64,000 nt of DNA. Origin: Chanos chanos. Its lineage: Eukaryota; Chordata; Actinopteri; Gonorynchiformes; Chanidae. Below, piece by piece: positions 1 to 12,271 of the stretch. The translations under genes and the position numbers were made by a program. The stretch's first letter is position 1. The number at the start of each line of letters is the position of its first letter. The notes beneath the pieces are model-generated. The model saw only the letters and a program-made list of their open reading frames with translations, ran no database searches and had not been told where the DNA came from. The stretch covers positions 18,611,044-18,675,043 of the forward strand of contig NC_044507.1 of NCBI RefSeq assembly GCF_902362185.1, read 5' to 3'.

Positions 1-157
1 ATTCTTAATAACATATCGCTAAATTATAATTGTGTTCTTTTACAAAAGCTTACCCTTGCTACGTGCCAAAATGACCTTTCCAGATTACTGAGTGTCGTTT
101 ACTGGCTTTTTTTTTTTTTTTAATCCAAAGTCTTCCAAACTGTTTGCATTCTTAAAG

Positions 158-1633
158 CATAGACTACTTGCGTAGTGTAGCTGGTTGCCGTACCGTTCCT
201 GTTGAGATTGGATCCAAGTACACTGATGAGGAATGGGGACAGAGACTCCTGACAGTAAATGAATTCATAGACCACTACATTCTTGGCAAAGTAAGATCCT
301 TCATTCGATTCTCAGGACTAGACTAGCCTGCAATTCAATGCATTCTATATGAAATACAGGCTGACGTTTTGTCCTTTCAATTGATCTGTTTTACATATAG
401 GGAGCAGGTGGTATTGGATATTTGGCTCAACATCAGCTGTTTGATCAGGTCAGAGCAACTCAAGTCGTAATGACTGCTTGGCTTGCGACTTGTAGTTCTT
501 TCAGCCCAGACTAATCTTTTATCCTAATGTAGTACTGTCCATTTCTCTCTCTTTGATTTTAGTTTGCACATTATACTGTTGTCTGTCATTACAAGTACAG
601 CATGTGGTAAAAACAACTATTTCAAATACAGTACAGATATACAGTCTATATTCTGTGGAGAGGTAGAGTTGACTTCTGCGTTGATTTTTTTTTTCCTCCA
701 AGGTCCCAGAGTTAAAAGAAGACATCCGTATCCCTGACTACTGTTGTCTTGGTGAAGGAGATGAAGGTGATATCACCATAAATGCTTGGTTCGGACCTGG
801 GGGTACCATTTCTCCTCTTCACCAGGATCCCCAACAGAACTTTTTGTCACAAGTAAGCATTACAAATCTGAACAGTTTACACTTTTCATTCAAACTCCAC
901 CAACAGGCCAAAAAGTGCTGAAGACACTGGGGTGTTTTTTTTTGTTTGTTTTTTAAACCTTGGTTTAAAGCTGTAATGTGTTTCCTGTCTGTATGGCAGG
1001 TGGTTGGGACAAAGTATATTCGTCTGTATAGCCCAGAGGAGACAAAATATGTTTATCCCCACCAATCTCAGCTTCTACACAACACCAGTCAGGTAAAACA
1101 CAGTTTTCACTCAAATGTCTCTAGAACTATTGTTGGTGTGTGAAGTTAAATAAAACTAGGACTGATAATTCATGGCCCAGTTGTATCAAATAGGCCAGCT
1201 GTGAGACTTGTTTAGTTTGCTCAGTTTTTAATAGGAAACTACATTACAAAATTATCAGTTAATCCTCTTGTATACAAAGATAATCTTTAATGAGTAGGAG
1301 TGCTGATGTTGTGTCAGTGTCCTTGAGTTCAAGTAAGTCTGTTTGCCAGAATTTTAAAAGTAAAAAAAAAACCAACTGAAACAACTGAATGATTACAGTA
1401 GAATCGTCCAAAGTAAACCGGCTTTTTTTTTTTTTTTTTGGATGACAATGTTTGTATGTTTTGTGAAGGTGGAGGTGGAGGATCCAGACATGGAGCGATT
1501 CCCAGATTTCCTAAAAGCTTCCTTTCAGGATTGTGTACTTCAGCCTGGAGACGTTCTGTTCATCCCTGTTAAATACTGGCATTATGTACGCTCTCTGGAG
1601 CTCAGTTTTTCTGTTAGTTTTTGGTGGACGTGA
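158..1633 (+). CDS. kdm8: KDM8/JMJD5 JmjC-domain hydroxylase, C-terminal part (5' end outside window)
   Basis: Five last coding exons, about 195 codons: 158-290, 401-448, 703-852, 1000-1092 and 1469-1633 (TGA). All junctions have GT/AG sites and compatible phases; the first exon start may instead be 163. KDM8 is a 2-oxoglutarate/Fe(II) oxygenase of the JmjC class, usually nuclear, reported to hydroxylate arginyl residues and linked to cell-cycle control. The iron-binding HxD is visible as SPLHQDP in the third exon and the distal histidine as KYWHYV in the last. The run [11 protein letters not shown] and the ending SFSVSFWW are almost identical to human KDM8. The N-terminal half of the protein lies upstream of base 1. 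The gene is convergent with nsmce1, the same pair as on human 16p12. Recognised from memory of the human protein; high confidence. Confidence 0.95.
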
Positions 1634-3828
1634 CCATGGAACCACTCCCTACAGAGAGAAAAGTCAGATGGTTGGTTCTGTTTTAGAGGGAAATTCCTCT
1701 TCAGTATTATCAACCGAAAAAGTGAGGGGGGGTAAATTCCTCGAGACCAAAGATGGTGTTGTATGTTTTTAAGAATGTTTTAAGCATAAACAAATCAGCT
1801 ATCAACCCACCAACAATCCACCATTTTACCAAAGAATTTCTGACTTCATGCCAGGCCCATCTAATTGGTAAAAGATATTTTGTATTTTGTGTACACTGTG
1901 TTCAATTACATTAAAAAAAGTATTAACCTTTTTTGGTTTTCTTTTTTTGACATATACTCAGTGACCAGTCTAGTAGGAATGAAGACAGTTCACCCCCCCA
2001 CACAGTAAGTCTCATGGCTGTGGGATACCATATAAAGTACATATGTGAGCATCAAGGGTCCGTTACAGTTCAACTGAATGTTTATACGTTGCACTGGAAT
2101 AGCTGCTCTCTTGAGAATTTTGTGCACAGAGAAGTGTCCCCAGAGAGCAGGTTGTTGTTGATACTGGACGGCTGTGAGGTAGTTGTAATGCCTCCTGGAT
2201 CCTGTTACATTGTGCTGCTGGTAAAGGCAGGATTTGCTGTAAGCGTGAGTCCACCCACCCACTCACCCATCCTGTCTGGCATCAGTTCCAGAGGCTGGTG
2301 ATTGCCATGCGATGTTTGATGAAATGTTTTTCTGGCGCGCCCAACTGAGTCACACTTGAACACCACAGCACATCTGAACACTGGTGCTGACCAGGTGCCT
2401 ACTGTCATCGCTACAGTTTAACCCTCATCATAGAATAATACTCCACGGTGCTTTACGGTGGCTCGGTGTTGCCTCACACCAAGAGGGTCCTGGGTTCCAA
2501 CCCCCGGCCATCCCAGGTCCTTTCTGTGTGGAGTTTGCACATTCTCCCCGCGTTTGCGTGGGTTTCCTCCGGGCGCTCTGATTTCTTCCCATCCCACCCC
2601 TCACCACGAAAGACACGTACGGTTAATACTCCTGTGAGTGCCCTGGACCAAGGCACCGGCAAAAGAACTGTAGCTGGTCCTTCCAGGGGAGATGGAACGG
2701 ACTCTCGGGCATGAATGCGACACTGTCCAGTCTAGAGCAAGTGGATGATACCATTGCGTTAGCACACACCGGCATCCCACCGCAGAAGCAATGTAGGATT
2801 CAACCAGGTACTAGAAAGCTGTACCTGGCCCATGAGTGCAACTTATATTTTAATAGAAATCATAATTGCTGAGTTATAGAACGAATGGTGGTTGGTGAAC
2901 CTGTAGATCCTGTAAGGTAACACTAAAGACTTGTAGCTGAAACGTTCACTTGTTCATGACCTGACTTCAAAGCAAATGTTTCTGAACAGCGCCACCACGG
3001 TCACCTTTTGTCTTGATGCATTATTTTGTCTGTGTAAACTCAAACAACGGTTTTCCTTACACAAGAGGATTCAGCTAGACTATCAGCAGTGGTTTTGGGT
3101 ACATTTCCTTATCTGAAGGCCAAGCTGTATCAAACGTGGGTGCGGTTAAATAGGTTCCTATGAAAACACTGGAGATGAATCGAACTGAAGTGAAAAACAA
3201 CTTGGCGCTACAGCCATGGACACAGATATAAGTCAAATGAGCTGTTGGAGCGAGGCTACGTGACTCACAGTCTAATTTATGGTCTTTTTTTTTTTTTTTA
3301 AAGCCTATTTCATTAGAAGTTTCACTCTGTAGAATTTGCATACTAAAAGTAGTACTTGGGAAATACCCCTTTGTTGACATTTGACATTTCCTTTTGGTCT
3401 AATAATATGAATATATATACACACACACACACTTGTTTAAATGCTAATAGTGTAAATATACACGAAATTCAGATACATTTTCCATGTAGAAAAATCCGTG
3501 TAATAAGCCACAGGCAACAATTTGAAAAACAATGTTTTTACTCAAAAGACTTATGCATGAACAAAGATAAACATATCAAAGATTTTCTTACATACAAATA
3601 TTAAAAACCAACTGGTGAAACTTTGGCAAGATTGCAATGGGCAGTCAGGGCAAGAACAGAATAAAAAAAAAACATTTTATCCAATTTATACACATGTATT
3701 TAATTCATAACCTTCTTTCAAAACAAACCACATGTAAACAACAAGCTTTACTGTTATGGGATATCCGGAAGAAACTCCAACAGAAAGAGACGCATTTGGC
3801 AACAAGCGTGAAAAACCTCCAAACAGGA
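1634..3828. other. kdm8/nsmce1 convergent intergenic and 3' UTR stretch
   Basis: This holds the 3' ends of the two converging genes. It contains a SINE-like repeat (about 2436-2820), a short AC run near 3418-3433 and poly-T/poly-A tracts. I see no further coding exon with splice sites and family similarity. Confidence 0.6.
2436..2820 (+). repeat. tRNA-derived SINE-like repeat
   Basis: A tRNA-like head (GGTGGCTCGGTGTTGCCTCA, then GGGTTCCAACCC resembling a B box) is followed by the body TGTGTGGAGTTTGCACATTC and GCGTGGGTTTCCTCCGGGCG, wording found in very many fish dispersed repeats. The same head occurs on the other strand at 20436-20740. The family name is not assigned and the 3' limit is approximate. 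Confidence 0.6.
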
Positions 3829-4341
3829 CTATCGTCTGGATCTGCGCGAAGAGGAAGTGGATGGTGCAGGAGCAGTGTTCTCCTTCGCTGACGAAAACTG
3901 GCTCTGTGAGGCTTGGGACTGACGTCGGTGAAACTCTGAAAAACATAGGGGTCAGAAAAAAAAAAAAAAAAAAAAAAAAAACACGGCTCAATCGGGTTAG
4001 GCGGGTCCTGGCACTGGCATAAAAAAAAAAAAAATTAAACAAAACGATTCTTAAAAAAAATGATAGTGATTCTTCTGCCTTTTCAAAAGGGAAAAAAAAA
4101 AAGAATATTTTGAAAGGGGTGCCCATTTTCAAAGTTCTCTGGACCAGTTTTACACTTTGTTTTTTTTTCTGTGCAGTGCTTTTTCTTTCAGAAACAAAAG
4201 GGCTTTACCTGGGATCTCGTGGGGCCAAAAGTCTGAGCAAGCCGGGCAATGCGGGTCGCTGCGTCCCTTAAAATATCGAGCCACACACGGAAGGTGCATC
4301 TTAATGCCGCAGCCTGGATTCTCACACATTTGGCTCTGAGT

Positions 4342-4375
<34 letters not shown>

Positions 4376-5791
4376 ACACTGTTATATAAAGTGTACCAAA
4401 ATTTAATGATTCTACTTTAGACTTTCTGTTCAATTGGCCAAAACATATCTGAACAGTTCCTTGTAGAAGACAGAGACTTTTAAAGAACATGGTTAGCATA
4501 CAGTCCCATTTACAGTGCGAAAACTCCTGTCTGTGGAGTCAGGGGACTGATACCAGTCAGACAGTGAATGCTTTGACTCTGGTCAACTCTCACCTTATGT
4601 TACTAAATAATTATTATGTTAAATTCATTCCTCAAGATAATGTTACAGATGGGTTACCCTCTGTTTCGATGAAGGAATGAAGGCATATTTTTTTGAATGT
4701 CAACAAATCTTATGGAAAAATACATGAATGTGGACTGGATGAGAATGTAGCCCAGTGGCTTGTTCAGTCTCACATGCTCTTACCTGCAGGGCAATGTTGT
4801 GACATACGTGACAGATTTTAACCAGATCTCTGTACATTGTGCGTATGTACTGGTCCATTTCTGTGATACAGCGGGTGCTTAGGGTATATTCACCATGTTT
4901 CTGTAGTAAAATAAGCCATAGGCATTGTAATACGCAACAAGGATGGGTTCGATTAAAAAAAACAAAAAAAAACAATTTTCATCATTGAAGATGTACCTCA
5001 TTCAACCACTTGTCCTGGACAAATTTATTCAAGACAAGCTCTGCTTCCTTTTTCCTCAGTTTCTTGGTCTGCAGGGTATCAGCGCAGTTCAGAATATCAG
5101 TGGAAGACGCAGTACCGTTTTCAGAGTCCACAATCAGATCCATCTGTTAAACACGTGGTCTAGGCTTAGGACCATTTGCACAAACAGCTCAGTTCATAGT
5201 TTGATCTAAACAAACAGGTTGTCCATCAAGTCAGTTCATACACTGGATTTAGGTCATGAGCAGATAAAACAATCATTTACTTCTAGAGGCAATTTGACAA
5301 TAAAAAAAATCAAACACACACACACACACACATTAAAATTTGTATCTAGATTAACATGTCTATTTACCGCTTTCCTGAACAATTCCAACTCGTTGTCAGC
5401 ATAATCAGATGACATTCTTGTAATGTCTGTTTCAGTCAAGTTTACCTAAATGAAATGGAACAGTTGAAGCTTTAAGAGTTTACATGACAAGGTTCTGTAC
5501 TAAATGCCAGTTTTAACACCAATTTAAAAACAATACATTCAGACTAACCAAGGCATAATACTGAAGGCCATCTTCCTCCGACATGGCTTTTCTGATGTTC
5601 ATAAACATGGGCTGAAGTTGAGCGTTGATGACGTCAATGAATTCGTCTAATTTGTCAGGAATATAGTGTCCTACAAAAAGAAGATAAATGGTTTAAAAAA
5701 TAAACAGTGGAATAAGTGCCTCTACTAACTTTAAAACTCTACATTGGTTTAAGTGACTTTTCAAAAACTATTTGCTCCCTGAAAAATAATA

Positions 5792-5836
<45 letters not shown>

Positions 5837-5984
5837 GTCGTCTTTTAGCAACAGGAAGACCCTTACCGCTATGGACCTCACAACAGTGCTGGTGAAGCGC
5901 CCTGGCCTGGATATTGTCAATTATACCGTTACTCATCATGGTTTGTAGGAACCGTCTGTGGCTGTCTCCCATTGACCGATTCAT
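3829..5984 (-). CDS. nsmce1: NSMCE1, RING-type subunit of the SMC5/6 complex
   Basis: Seven coding exons on the minus strand: 5984-5867, 5670-5549, 5445-5368, 5143-4997, 4900-4784, 4335-4209 and 3935-3829 (TAG). They total 816 nt, 271 codons plus stop, close to human NSE1 (266). NSE1 is the zinc-binding, RING-variant subunit that pairs with NSE3 (MAGE) in the SMC5/6 complex, which acts in homologous recombination and fork repair in the nucleus. The winged-helix N-terminus starts [17 protein letters not shown]. The C-terminal RING variant shows [24 protein letters not shown] and [13 protein letters not shown], so all zinc-binding Cys/His clusters are present. The tail ends in a basic SSSRRSRR. 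Introns carry an (AC)n run, a poly-G run and an ATA microsatellite. The start was chosen by alignment to the human protein; a methionine five codons downstream (MGDSHRR) is a possible alternative. Confidence 0.95.
4350..4373. repeat. poly-G homopolymer in nsmce1 intron
   Basis: An uninterrupted run of about 24 G lies in the intron just upstream (in gene sense) of the exon at 4335-4209. Runs of this kind can stall polymerases and are prone to length error. Confidence 0.9.
5294..5333. repeat. (AC)n microsatellite in nsmce1 intron
   Basis: Tandem AC dinucleotides in the intron between the exons at 5445-5368 and 5143-4997. Confidence 0.85.
5788..5835. repeat. (ATA)n microsatellite in nsmce1 intron 1
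   Basis: About 15 tandem ATA triplets lie some 30 bp from the exon 1 donor. They read as a poly-Tyr shadow on the minus strand and are not coding. Confidence 0.9.
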
Positions 5985-6914
5985 ATTACTTAGGCTGTTT
6001 CACTGTGAATTACAAGGTTCACAATTTAACAGTTAAACTACTAAACCAGCAATATTTTGGGGAAAACCAATGCAAGCAGCGGGGACGATAACGTTGAAAG
6101 TGCCTCAGGAACAGGTCACTATCTCAGCTCATACAACGTGACCATACTTTTGGACTCCAACCTAAAGGTTAACATGTATACCATGCCGTCACCGAAGACA
6201 AAGGAGTTCTACTCGCAAATTTCATTGTAGAGAAGGTAGGGCTCACGTGCGTTGTCCAAGGGTGACATTTTAGTGGGATTAATTTGAATAAGTCCTAACC
6301 GGGTTTTCTGTGGTGCATTGTTTAGTTTCAAGAGCTTGGCCGTTTGAGGAGTCTATACTTGCACCATGCCAATGCAAACCATGTTGATTACGGGGGGTTA
6401 ACGGTACACTCCCCTAATTTGTTTTGAATCGCTTTAAAATGTATTTCTATAACTGGCGGTTGGAGTTCTCTTACTGTTAAGCTTATCAACGGAGACTTCA
6501 GAGTAAGCGGTAACGTGACTAGTTGGATTATTCGACCAGCTCAATTTAACATAAACAATAATATAGACGTGGCCAGTCGTGTAATAGACAAGTAATAATC
6601 GTGGAACAACTTTAAGACTTGCATTGTATCACAAAAGTATTCCCCAACCTACCTGCTTTCCCAGTGCTCAGATGCCTGTAAAGTAATTAGCGCTAAAAAC
6701 TCAGAAACCGGAAAAGACTTTGTTTTCCTCAGTAAGAGTCGTTAAAAGTAGAGCTTTTCAAAGTAAGAGTCCACTCATGAGAACAAATAGATTGAACTCA
6801 TGGTCGCTTTAGGAAAATATGTGCCGATTAAAAAATCATAGTAGTCACTGTCATATCACAGCATAAGGATGTCTAATGAATGATCTCTGAGAGGAGTCTT
6901 TTGATGTCCTAACA

Positions 6915-7104
6915 TAGTGATTCTCAACTCCAGTCCTGGGGGCCCACTGTCCTGCACGTCTTGTTTTAACTCAGGACTGACACACCTGATTCCACTGATC
7001 AGTTGATCATCAAGCCCTTGATTAGCTCAAATCACTGTGATAATGAAGAGTTAAAACAAAGATGTGCAGGACATTGGACCCCCAGGACTGGAGTTGAGAT
7101 TTGC
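6915..7104. mobile_element. hAT-like MITE with terminal inverted repeats
   Basis: The ends are inverted copies: TCTCAACTCCAGTCCTGGGG on the left and its complement closing with CCCCAGGACTGGAGTTGAGA on the right. The inner flanks are also complementary (CTGTCCTGCAC and GTGCAGGACA). A direct repeat TGTCCTAACA flanks it (6905-6914 and 7105-7114), containing the expected 8-bp target duplication. About 190 bp with no coding capacity, so it is non-autonomous. The CTCAACTCCAGTCCTGG end is typical of hAT-related MITEs in fish. Confidence 0.8.
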
Positions 7105-7128
7105 TGTCCTAACAGAACCACAGAAATC

Positions 7129-7129
<1 letters not shown>

Positions 7130-7165
<36 letters not shown>

Positions 7166-7183
7166 CATTATTATTATTATTAC
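7130..7183. repeat. (TTA)n microsatellite
   Basis: TTA/ATT triplets with one interruption (ATCATTATT), immediately downstream of the MITE. Confidence 0.9.
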
Positions 7184-7364
7184 TTAAAACAGGTCATTTT
7201 AATTTAAACACTGTTATCAAGTGCAGTTGATACAATTGAAGTTACGCCCTCCATCAACAACAACTGTTCTCTGTAGACATGATGGGCCCCAACAATGTGC
7301 AATAGCACCTGTTTCCAGAGCAAAAGTCTTTGATTACTGGTTCCTTACATTGGTTTTTTCTAAA

Positions 7365-7600
7365 GCCGTGGTCTAAAGGTTAGAGAACTGGGCTTGTGAC
7401 TGGAGGGTTGCCGGTTCGATTCCCAGGCCCAACATCCATGGCTGTGTGTCCTTAACCCTAACGCTCCCCTGGCGCAGAGGAATGCTGCCCACTGCTCCTG
7501 CGTCTGTTGTGTGTGTTCACTACTGGTGTATTGGTTAAATACAGAGCGCTGTTCTCAGTGTGTGTGCGCAATCATGTAGAATTTACTTTACTTATTTAAA
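7365..7600 (+). repeat. tRNA-derived SINE
   Basis: The head has an A-box-like GTGGTCTAAAGG and a canonical B box GGTTCGATTCC about 45 bp later, the internal RNA polymerase III promoter of tRNA-derived SINEs. The unrelated body follows (CTGCCCACTGCTCCTGCGTC, then GGTTAAATACAGAGCGC). This is a SINE and not a tRNA gene, since no cloverleaf 3' half follows. The 3' limit is approximate. Confidence 0.75.
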
Positions 7601-7905
7601 CCTACAATTAAACAAACACACTGGACAACAACTACCCATGACTGTATTACTCTGTCAGCCTATGAGGTCCAAGAATGTTTTTCTTTTTGAGTTCTTTCAG
7701 TTATTAATTTCTTCCTTTTCCTTTCAGCAGCTGACTTCCTCCCTCTTGAACTGTTCCCAACTCACATAAAGCACCTCTGTTTTGAATTTATCTCTTTCTT
7801 CAGTTTCCTTAGCGAATAAATTAAATGAATAAGTCCGAAGCCTTCAATCTTTCCTGTAATTTAATCCTCACCTCCTTCAGTTTCCCATCCACTTCACTGT
7901 AACCA

Positions 7906-9452
7906 TTAGGGGTGTGCATCTCTCCCTTATAAGACGATCCGAGACGTATACATGCGCTGCCATAGGATTCAAGGACGATACATTTGCATACGGAACGATC
8001 TGGTGCGATTCCATTCGGTATGATTCTAGACGATGCAATCTGATACAGTTCTTAACATTTGCTTCATGTAGACATTCATTTTCCATTATATATTAAAATA
8101 AGCCAATTCTATAAAAGTGGCAATGCTCACCTTCAAATTATCATAAGCATCAAATTCTGAGATTTCGAGAATAATGTCGTAATATTGAGAGAATAAAGTC
8201 GTAATGCTACGAGAATAAAGTCGCAATTTTACAAGAAATAAGTCATGATAAAGTGGTGCTGATGTGCCAAAAGATTAAGTATTTCGTTATTTGTGAAACC
8301 TATACTAAAGTAGCCTATAACTTCGCAAGACGCTCCACGTTCCTCATTTTAATGTAGTCGCAGGGGCGTAGCTACGTGGTGGCCACTGATAAAAGCTTGG
8401 CCCCCCTCCGTTGCCCCCCCCCCCCCCCCCCCGGCTTGCTTATGTGACACTTGAAATAAATGGACAAATTGACATTCTTGTGTGAACTGTCATCTTGAAA
8501 TTAAGACTGCCAAATGATATATCCTACCTGTCTAAATTCAGTGCATATGGTTGCTGTGTTAACTCGGTTGCACAGGTAAGTAACACCAGTGCATGTGCCT
8601 CTAGATTTCTTATGTGCACAAGGCCATTCCACACTCTTTAAGTGCTACAGGGTTATATAGTCTATCTGTTGGCGTTATTAAATAGTCTACCGCAATCTTC
8701 GACAGATTTTAAGTAGCTTTTATCATACGCTGCCAAGTGCCACCCCAATGAAATGAGTGGACTTGGCTGGCCCCCCAGTAGAAAAGTTCTGGCTACGCCC
8801 CTGTGTAGTCGGCAGGCTACTCCTCTGATATTTTCCCTCTAGTAGCCTACAATTACGACTTTATTCTCGTAAAATTACGTCTTGTTTCGGAATTACATGT
8901 CTTTGTGTTTATTACTTTTCCAACAGACATAGTTAGACTAAAAAGACAGACTGTATGAACAAACATTTTGACATTATCGCTGTTCTACATCTTGCAAATG
9001 GCCAGACTTTTGTCCAGTTTTCCCTCGTTTATATTAAATCCAAATGTCTTCCAAAAATTAGATTTTAGATTTACTGGCGCACTGTAAATCGTGTCAGCAT
9101 TGTCGGACATGTTGTTCTTGTTTTTACCTTGCAAGCAATGCTACTCGTAAAAGGTAAAAGGTCAACGCGAGACGATGTGCAGATTTATTAGCGACTGAGA
9201 GGCGGTCATTATTATTTTGAAAGTAACATGACTTGTAAGGTTAGATCAGTGAGTCTTGCCCAGCAGCTTAGTTTATCCTACTTAAGAAGAATTCGCAGCA
9301 AATATTCAGTCAACCGATTCGTAACTTCAGAATCGAGCCATCGACCGGTCATGGTACGTTAAATCGATCCAGGGGTCCGCTTATCGATGTAGACGAATCT
9401 TCAACGTTCAAACCGGTTTCCGTTGCGTATCAGTGAATCTTTACACCCCTAA
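7906..9452. mobile_element. Outer DNA transposon (TTAGGGGTGT termini), non-autonomous
   Basis: Starts TTAGGGGTGTGCA and ends TTTACACCCCTAA, matching inverted termini. A direct repeat GTAACCA flanks it (7899-7905 and 9453-9459), the mark of a target-site duplication. The subterminal arms are rich in CGATC/GATCG-like motifs. Inside are a second transposon (8361-8803) and, around it, GAGAATAAAGTCGTAAT repeats at 8160-8230 with their inverse at 8846-8880, which may be a further MITE. No transposase frame is seen. Superfamily is uncertain (hAT-like by TSD size of 7-8). Confidence 0.75.
8361..8803. mobile_element. Nested hAT-like MITE with perfect 8-bp target duplication
   Basis: The left end CAGGGGCGTAGCTA and the right end TGGCTACGCCCCTG are inverted repeats. 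The flanks are a perfect 8-bp duplication TGTAGTCG (8353-8360 and 8804-8811), the hAT hallmark. About 443 bp without a transposase. Includes a poly-C run near 8417-8432. It sits inside the larger element at 7906-9452 and is therefore younger. Confidence 0.88.
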
Positions 9453-10289
9453 GTAACCAAAGTGTTTATATATCACTATCCTTTAGCACTGTACTCTTAG
9501 GGCTGAGACGATGTCCAATCCATTCTGGAAAAAAATCAAAACCTATTACCAAATCTTTTCCAAACTGCTGTACTAAGCCACGGACACTGACTGTGCTGTA
9601 ACTCTTCAGCTTCAGCAGCACCTCTCTCCAATCAACTCGAGAAGCCCCTGCCAACAGCGTTTCCAAAGAGCAATTTTCGTAGCTCTTAATGACTTAATGA
9701 CCTTCTCCTTGCTGCACAGCCAGGCTAAGTCAACATAACGAAATGCAGAATTTATCAGACTAATCTTTGGTGGTTGGCACAGGTATTAACTTGTTTCTCT
9801 GAAGAAGAACAAAATAAAAATCAGAGGAATGGCGCGGACCTGATCATTAGATCGAAGGGTAGTTTGCTGGCTTGAGGAAACTCAAATCTACTTCAGCACT
9901 CATCCATCAAGTTGTCAAACAGTGTTACATACTATCTCTTGGCAATGTCATTCTATATATGTACCCTCCCTTGGCAATTCATATATCATCTGTAAACATG
10001 GACTTCAATTTCACTTCAAAGCTGTCGTTGTCAGACTCTGCCTTGACACCAAACCGAGAATTGTCCCTCCCACGTTATCTCTTTAAGCGACCGTTATATC
10101 AAAACCTGGATGGCTTCTGACCTTCAAAAATTCAACCTTAAAAAAAACAGATCTTTTTTTTTATCAGTTTCGTCCTAATTACTCTTCAAAAAGCTTGGAA
10201 AATTCTAAATCATCACTGACAGAGGCCTCATCTATCCTGCTGGAAAAAAAAAATCAAATTATTTTGTTTGGTTTTTTTTGCTGTTGTTT

Positions 10290-10291
<2 letters not shown>

Positions 10292-10324
<33 letters not shown>

Positions 10325-10350
10325 GTTGTTGTTATTATTGTTATTATTAT
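10292..10350. repeat. (ATT)n microsatellite
   Basis: Tandem ATT triplets with GTT interruptions. Confidence 0.85.
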
Positions 10351-12271
10351 TTGTTTTAAACTAAAAGACATCACCCATATCCACCCCTTCATTCACCAGA
10401 TCACTTTCTGAGATTATGACTCACGCTTTCCTCACCTCATGTCATAACCAGTGAATCACATCGTACTGTAGAATGCCAGTTACAATACTCAGTATGTAAC
10501 CACATGTTCACATGGTCCCACGTCGGACCCTGACAGCGTATTCTGCCCGTCCCTCACCAGTTACAGTGGTCACGTATGAAACCCGAGGAGTTTGTGAAGC
10601 CCCACCCTGTGTCTTTTTGAGATATTCCATACATATTCCCTCTCTCAATCTCCCTGATCACCAGACTCTGCCATCTTTATTATACTTTATTTGCCAAATT
10701 AATCAATCACATACAGTTTCACTCCACAGATAAGACCATTTTCAGCATTTCTATCCCTTCCATCTGGAATTCCCCTTCCATTGAAATCAGACTCTGACTC
10801 ATATGTTTTCAACTCCAGATGAAAAACCCACCAGTTTATACAAACATTTTTTTTTTGATCATGCACATTGTTGTTCTTTTTTGTTGTGGTTTTTACAGTT
10901 TTACTGGTTTAGTCTACTTCTGGGAACAATTTACTTCTGTTCTTTGTATTTCTTTTCGTCGCTCGTCTACCTTGCTTTACTAGTACTATGTCTTCACTAC
11001 CGTGTTTTAAAGTACTTGCACATTTTGAAAAATGCTAGTTAAATTTGACATTAGAAGTAGCAGTGCTAGTAGTGGCTGTTAAAGAAAATGCAGGATGAAC
11101 GGAATAATGAGGCGTATCAGCTTGATCTTTAAAAGAATATTGTGTATTGTGTAAAGATGCCGTTATTTTTCTATAGTCAGAGACTGCTACTTGACAGATT
11201 GAATGGTAAATAATTATCTTACTTGCTGAAATATCTTCAGGTGGTCTTGCGTAGCATAATATCCATTACGAGGAGATATGAACCATGTTGGTGCCACGGC
11301 ATCCAAATGACTTTATGTCAAATAGGTAGTCAGTAGGATATTTAGATAAACATCAGGTCCCTCACAATTCTAAGCGTGTTTTAAGACGGTATTGAATATT
11401 ATTTTAAATCTGTTCAGATCAATAATGTAGATGTACACGGGCTAAATAAATTAGTGAAAATGATGATTCTGAATTGTATAAAGACAAAAGTAATATCAGA
11501 GCCTTAACTAATTTCATGTAGAAGAGTGAAAGTGTCCTGAAAGTAAAAATTGTACATACATTGTTTGATCACTTTGTTCGTAGAACCTGTAAGACACGAC
11601 CAGCCGGGGCTGTGACAATTCCATAGCAATACGTCTTCGCTTCCTTCCCTTCGCCAACAGCTGTGAATCTGTACCCCAGACAGTTTTTATTCTGCCTGGT
11701 CCAATAACAATGAGAAAAAGGACAAAGACAACTGATGCTAGATCAGCTTAAGCTTGAAGGGCGCGTTGGAAAACGTGTTTCCAATAAAACCCGCCCACGT
11801 TACCCTAGACCATTCCTGCGTAAAGGGAAGTACGGTAGTGTTGTTTCTGAAAAGTTGGTGTTGTGGTCTTGCTTTAACATACATAGGTTTATCTTTTTAA
11901 AAAACCGTATACATATATTCACTTATGTGAATATATAGGCTGAACGACTGGACCTAATTTGTACGACTTTCTTTTAAAGTGGACCAAAACATCATGGCTA
12001 GGTAAATGTCCAATCAAGGAGGAGTCCGCGGTTCCTTTCACTTCTGAAGCTGGTTTGAGAAGACGTTTATCAAAGTTTGGGTGAAATTGTTGTTAAGCGT
12101 GTGGACTTCAGCACTTTATTTTGCAATTGCTGATTACCCCAGTAACCAACCGTAACTCTCTCTATACCTCCTTAATAAATGATGTTTATATAAAAGGTGT
12201 AGGTGGGGCATGTAACGTCGCATTCAGCCTTTTTTTTTTTTTTTGGTCTATTTTAAAGGCATAACGGCAGT

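Larger units (their letters stand above)
5985..12271. other. Gene-free interval between nsmce1 and il4r copy 1
   Basis: Divergent promoters must lie at both ends. Between them I see a MITE (6915-7104), an ATT microsatellite (7130-7183), a SINE (about 7365-7600), nested DNA transposons (7906-9452) and a second ATT run (about 10292-10350). The 9460-11040 stretch has short open frames that look like decayed repeat, possibly LINE-derived. From about 11550 the sequence matches the region upstream of il4r copy 2, so duplication unit 1 begins there. No conserved gene is recognisable. Confidence 0.6.

Noticed and set aside
7003-7230. Leucine-rich open frame
   Set aside because: It overlaps a MITE and an ATT microsatellite; the poly-Leu is the repeat.
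7400-7430. Possible tRNA gene (canonical B box)
   Set aside because: A SINE body follows instead of a T-arm and acceptor stem.
9466-10800. Decayed LINE reverse transcriptase
   Set aside because: A few short frames hint at it (for example HQVVKQCY), but no conserved RT motif could be secured.
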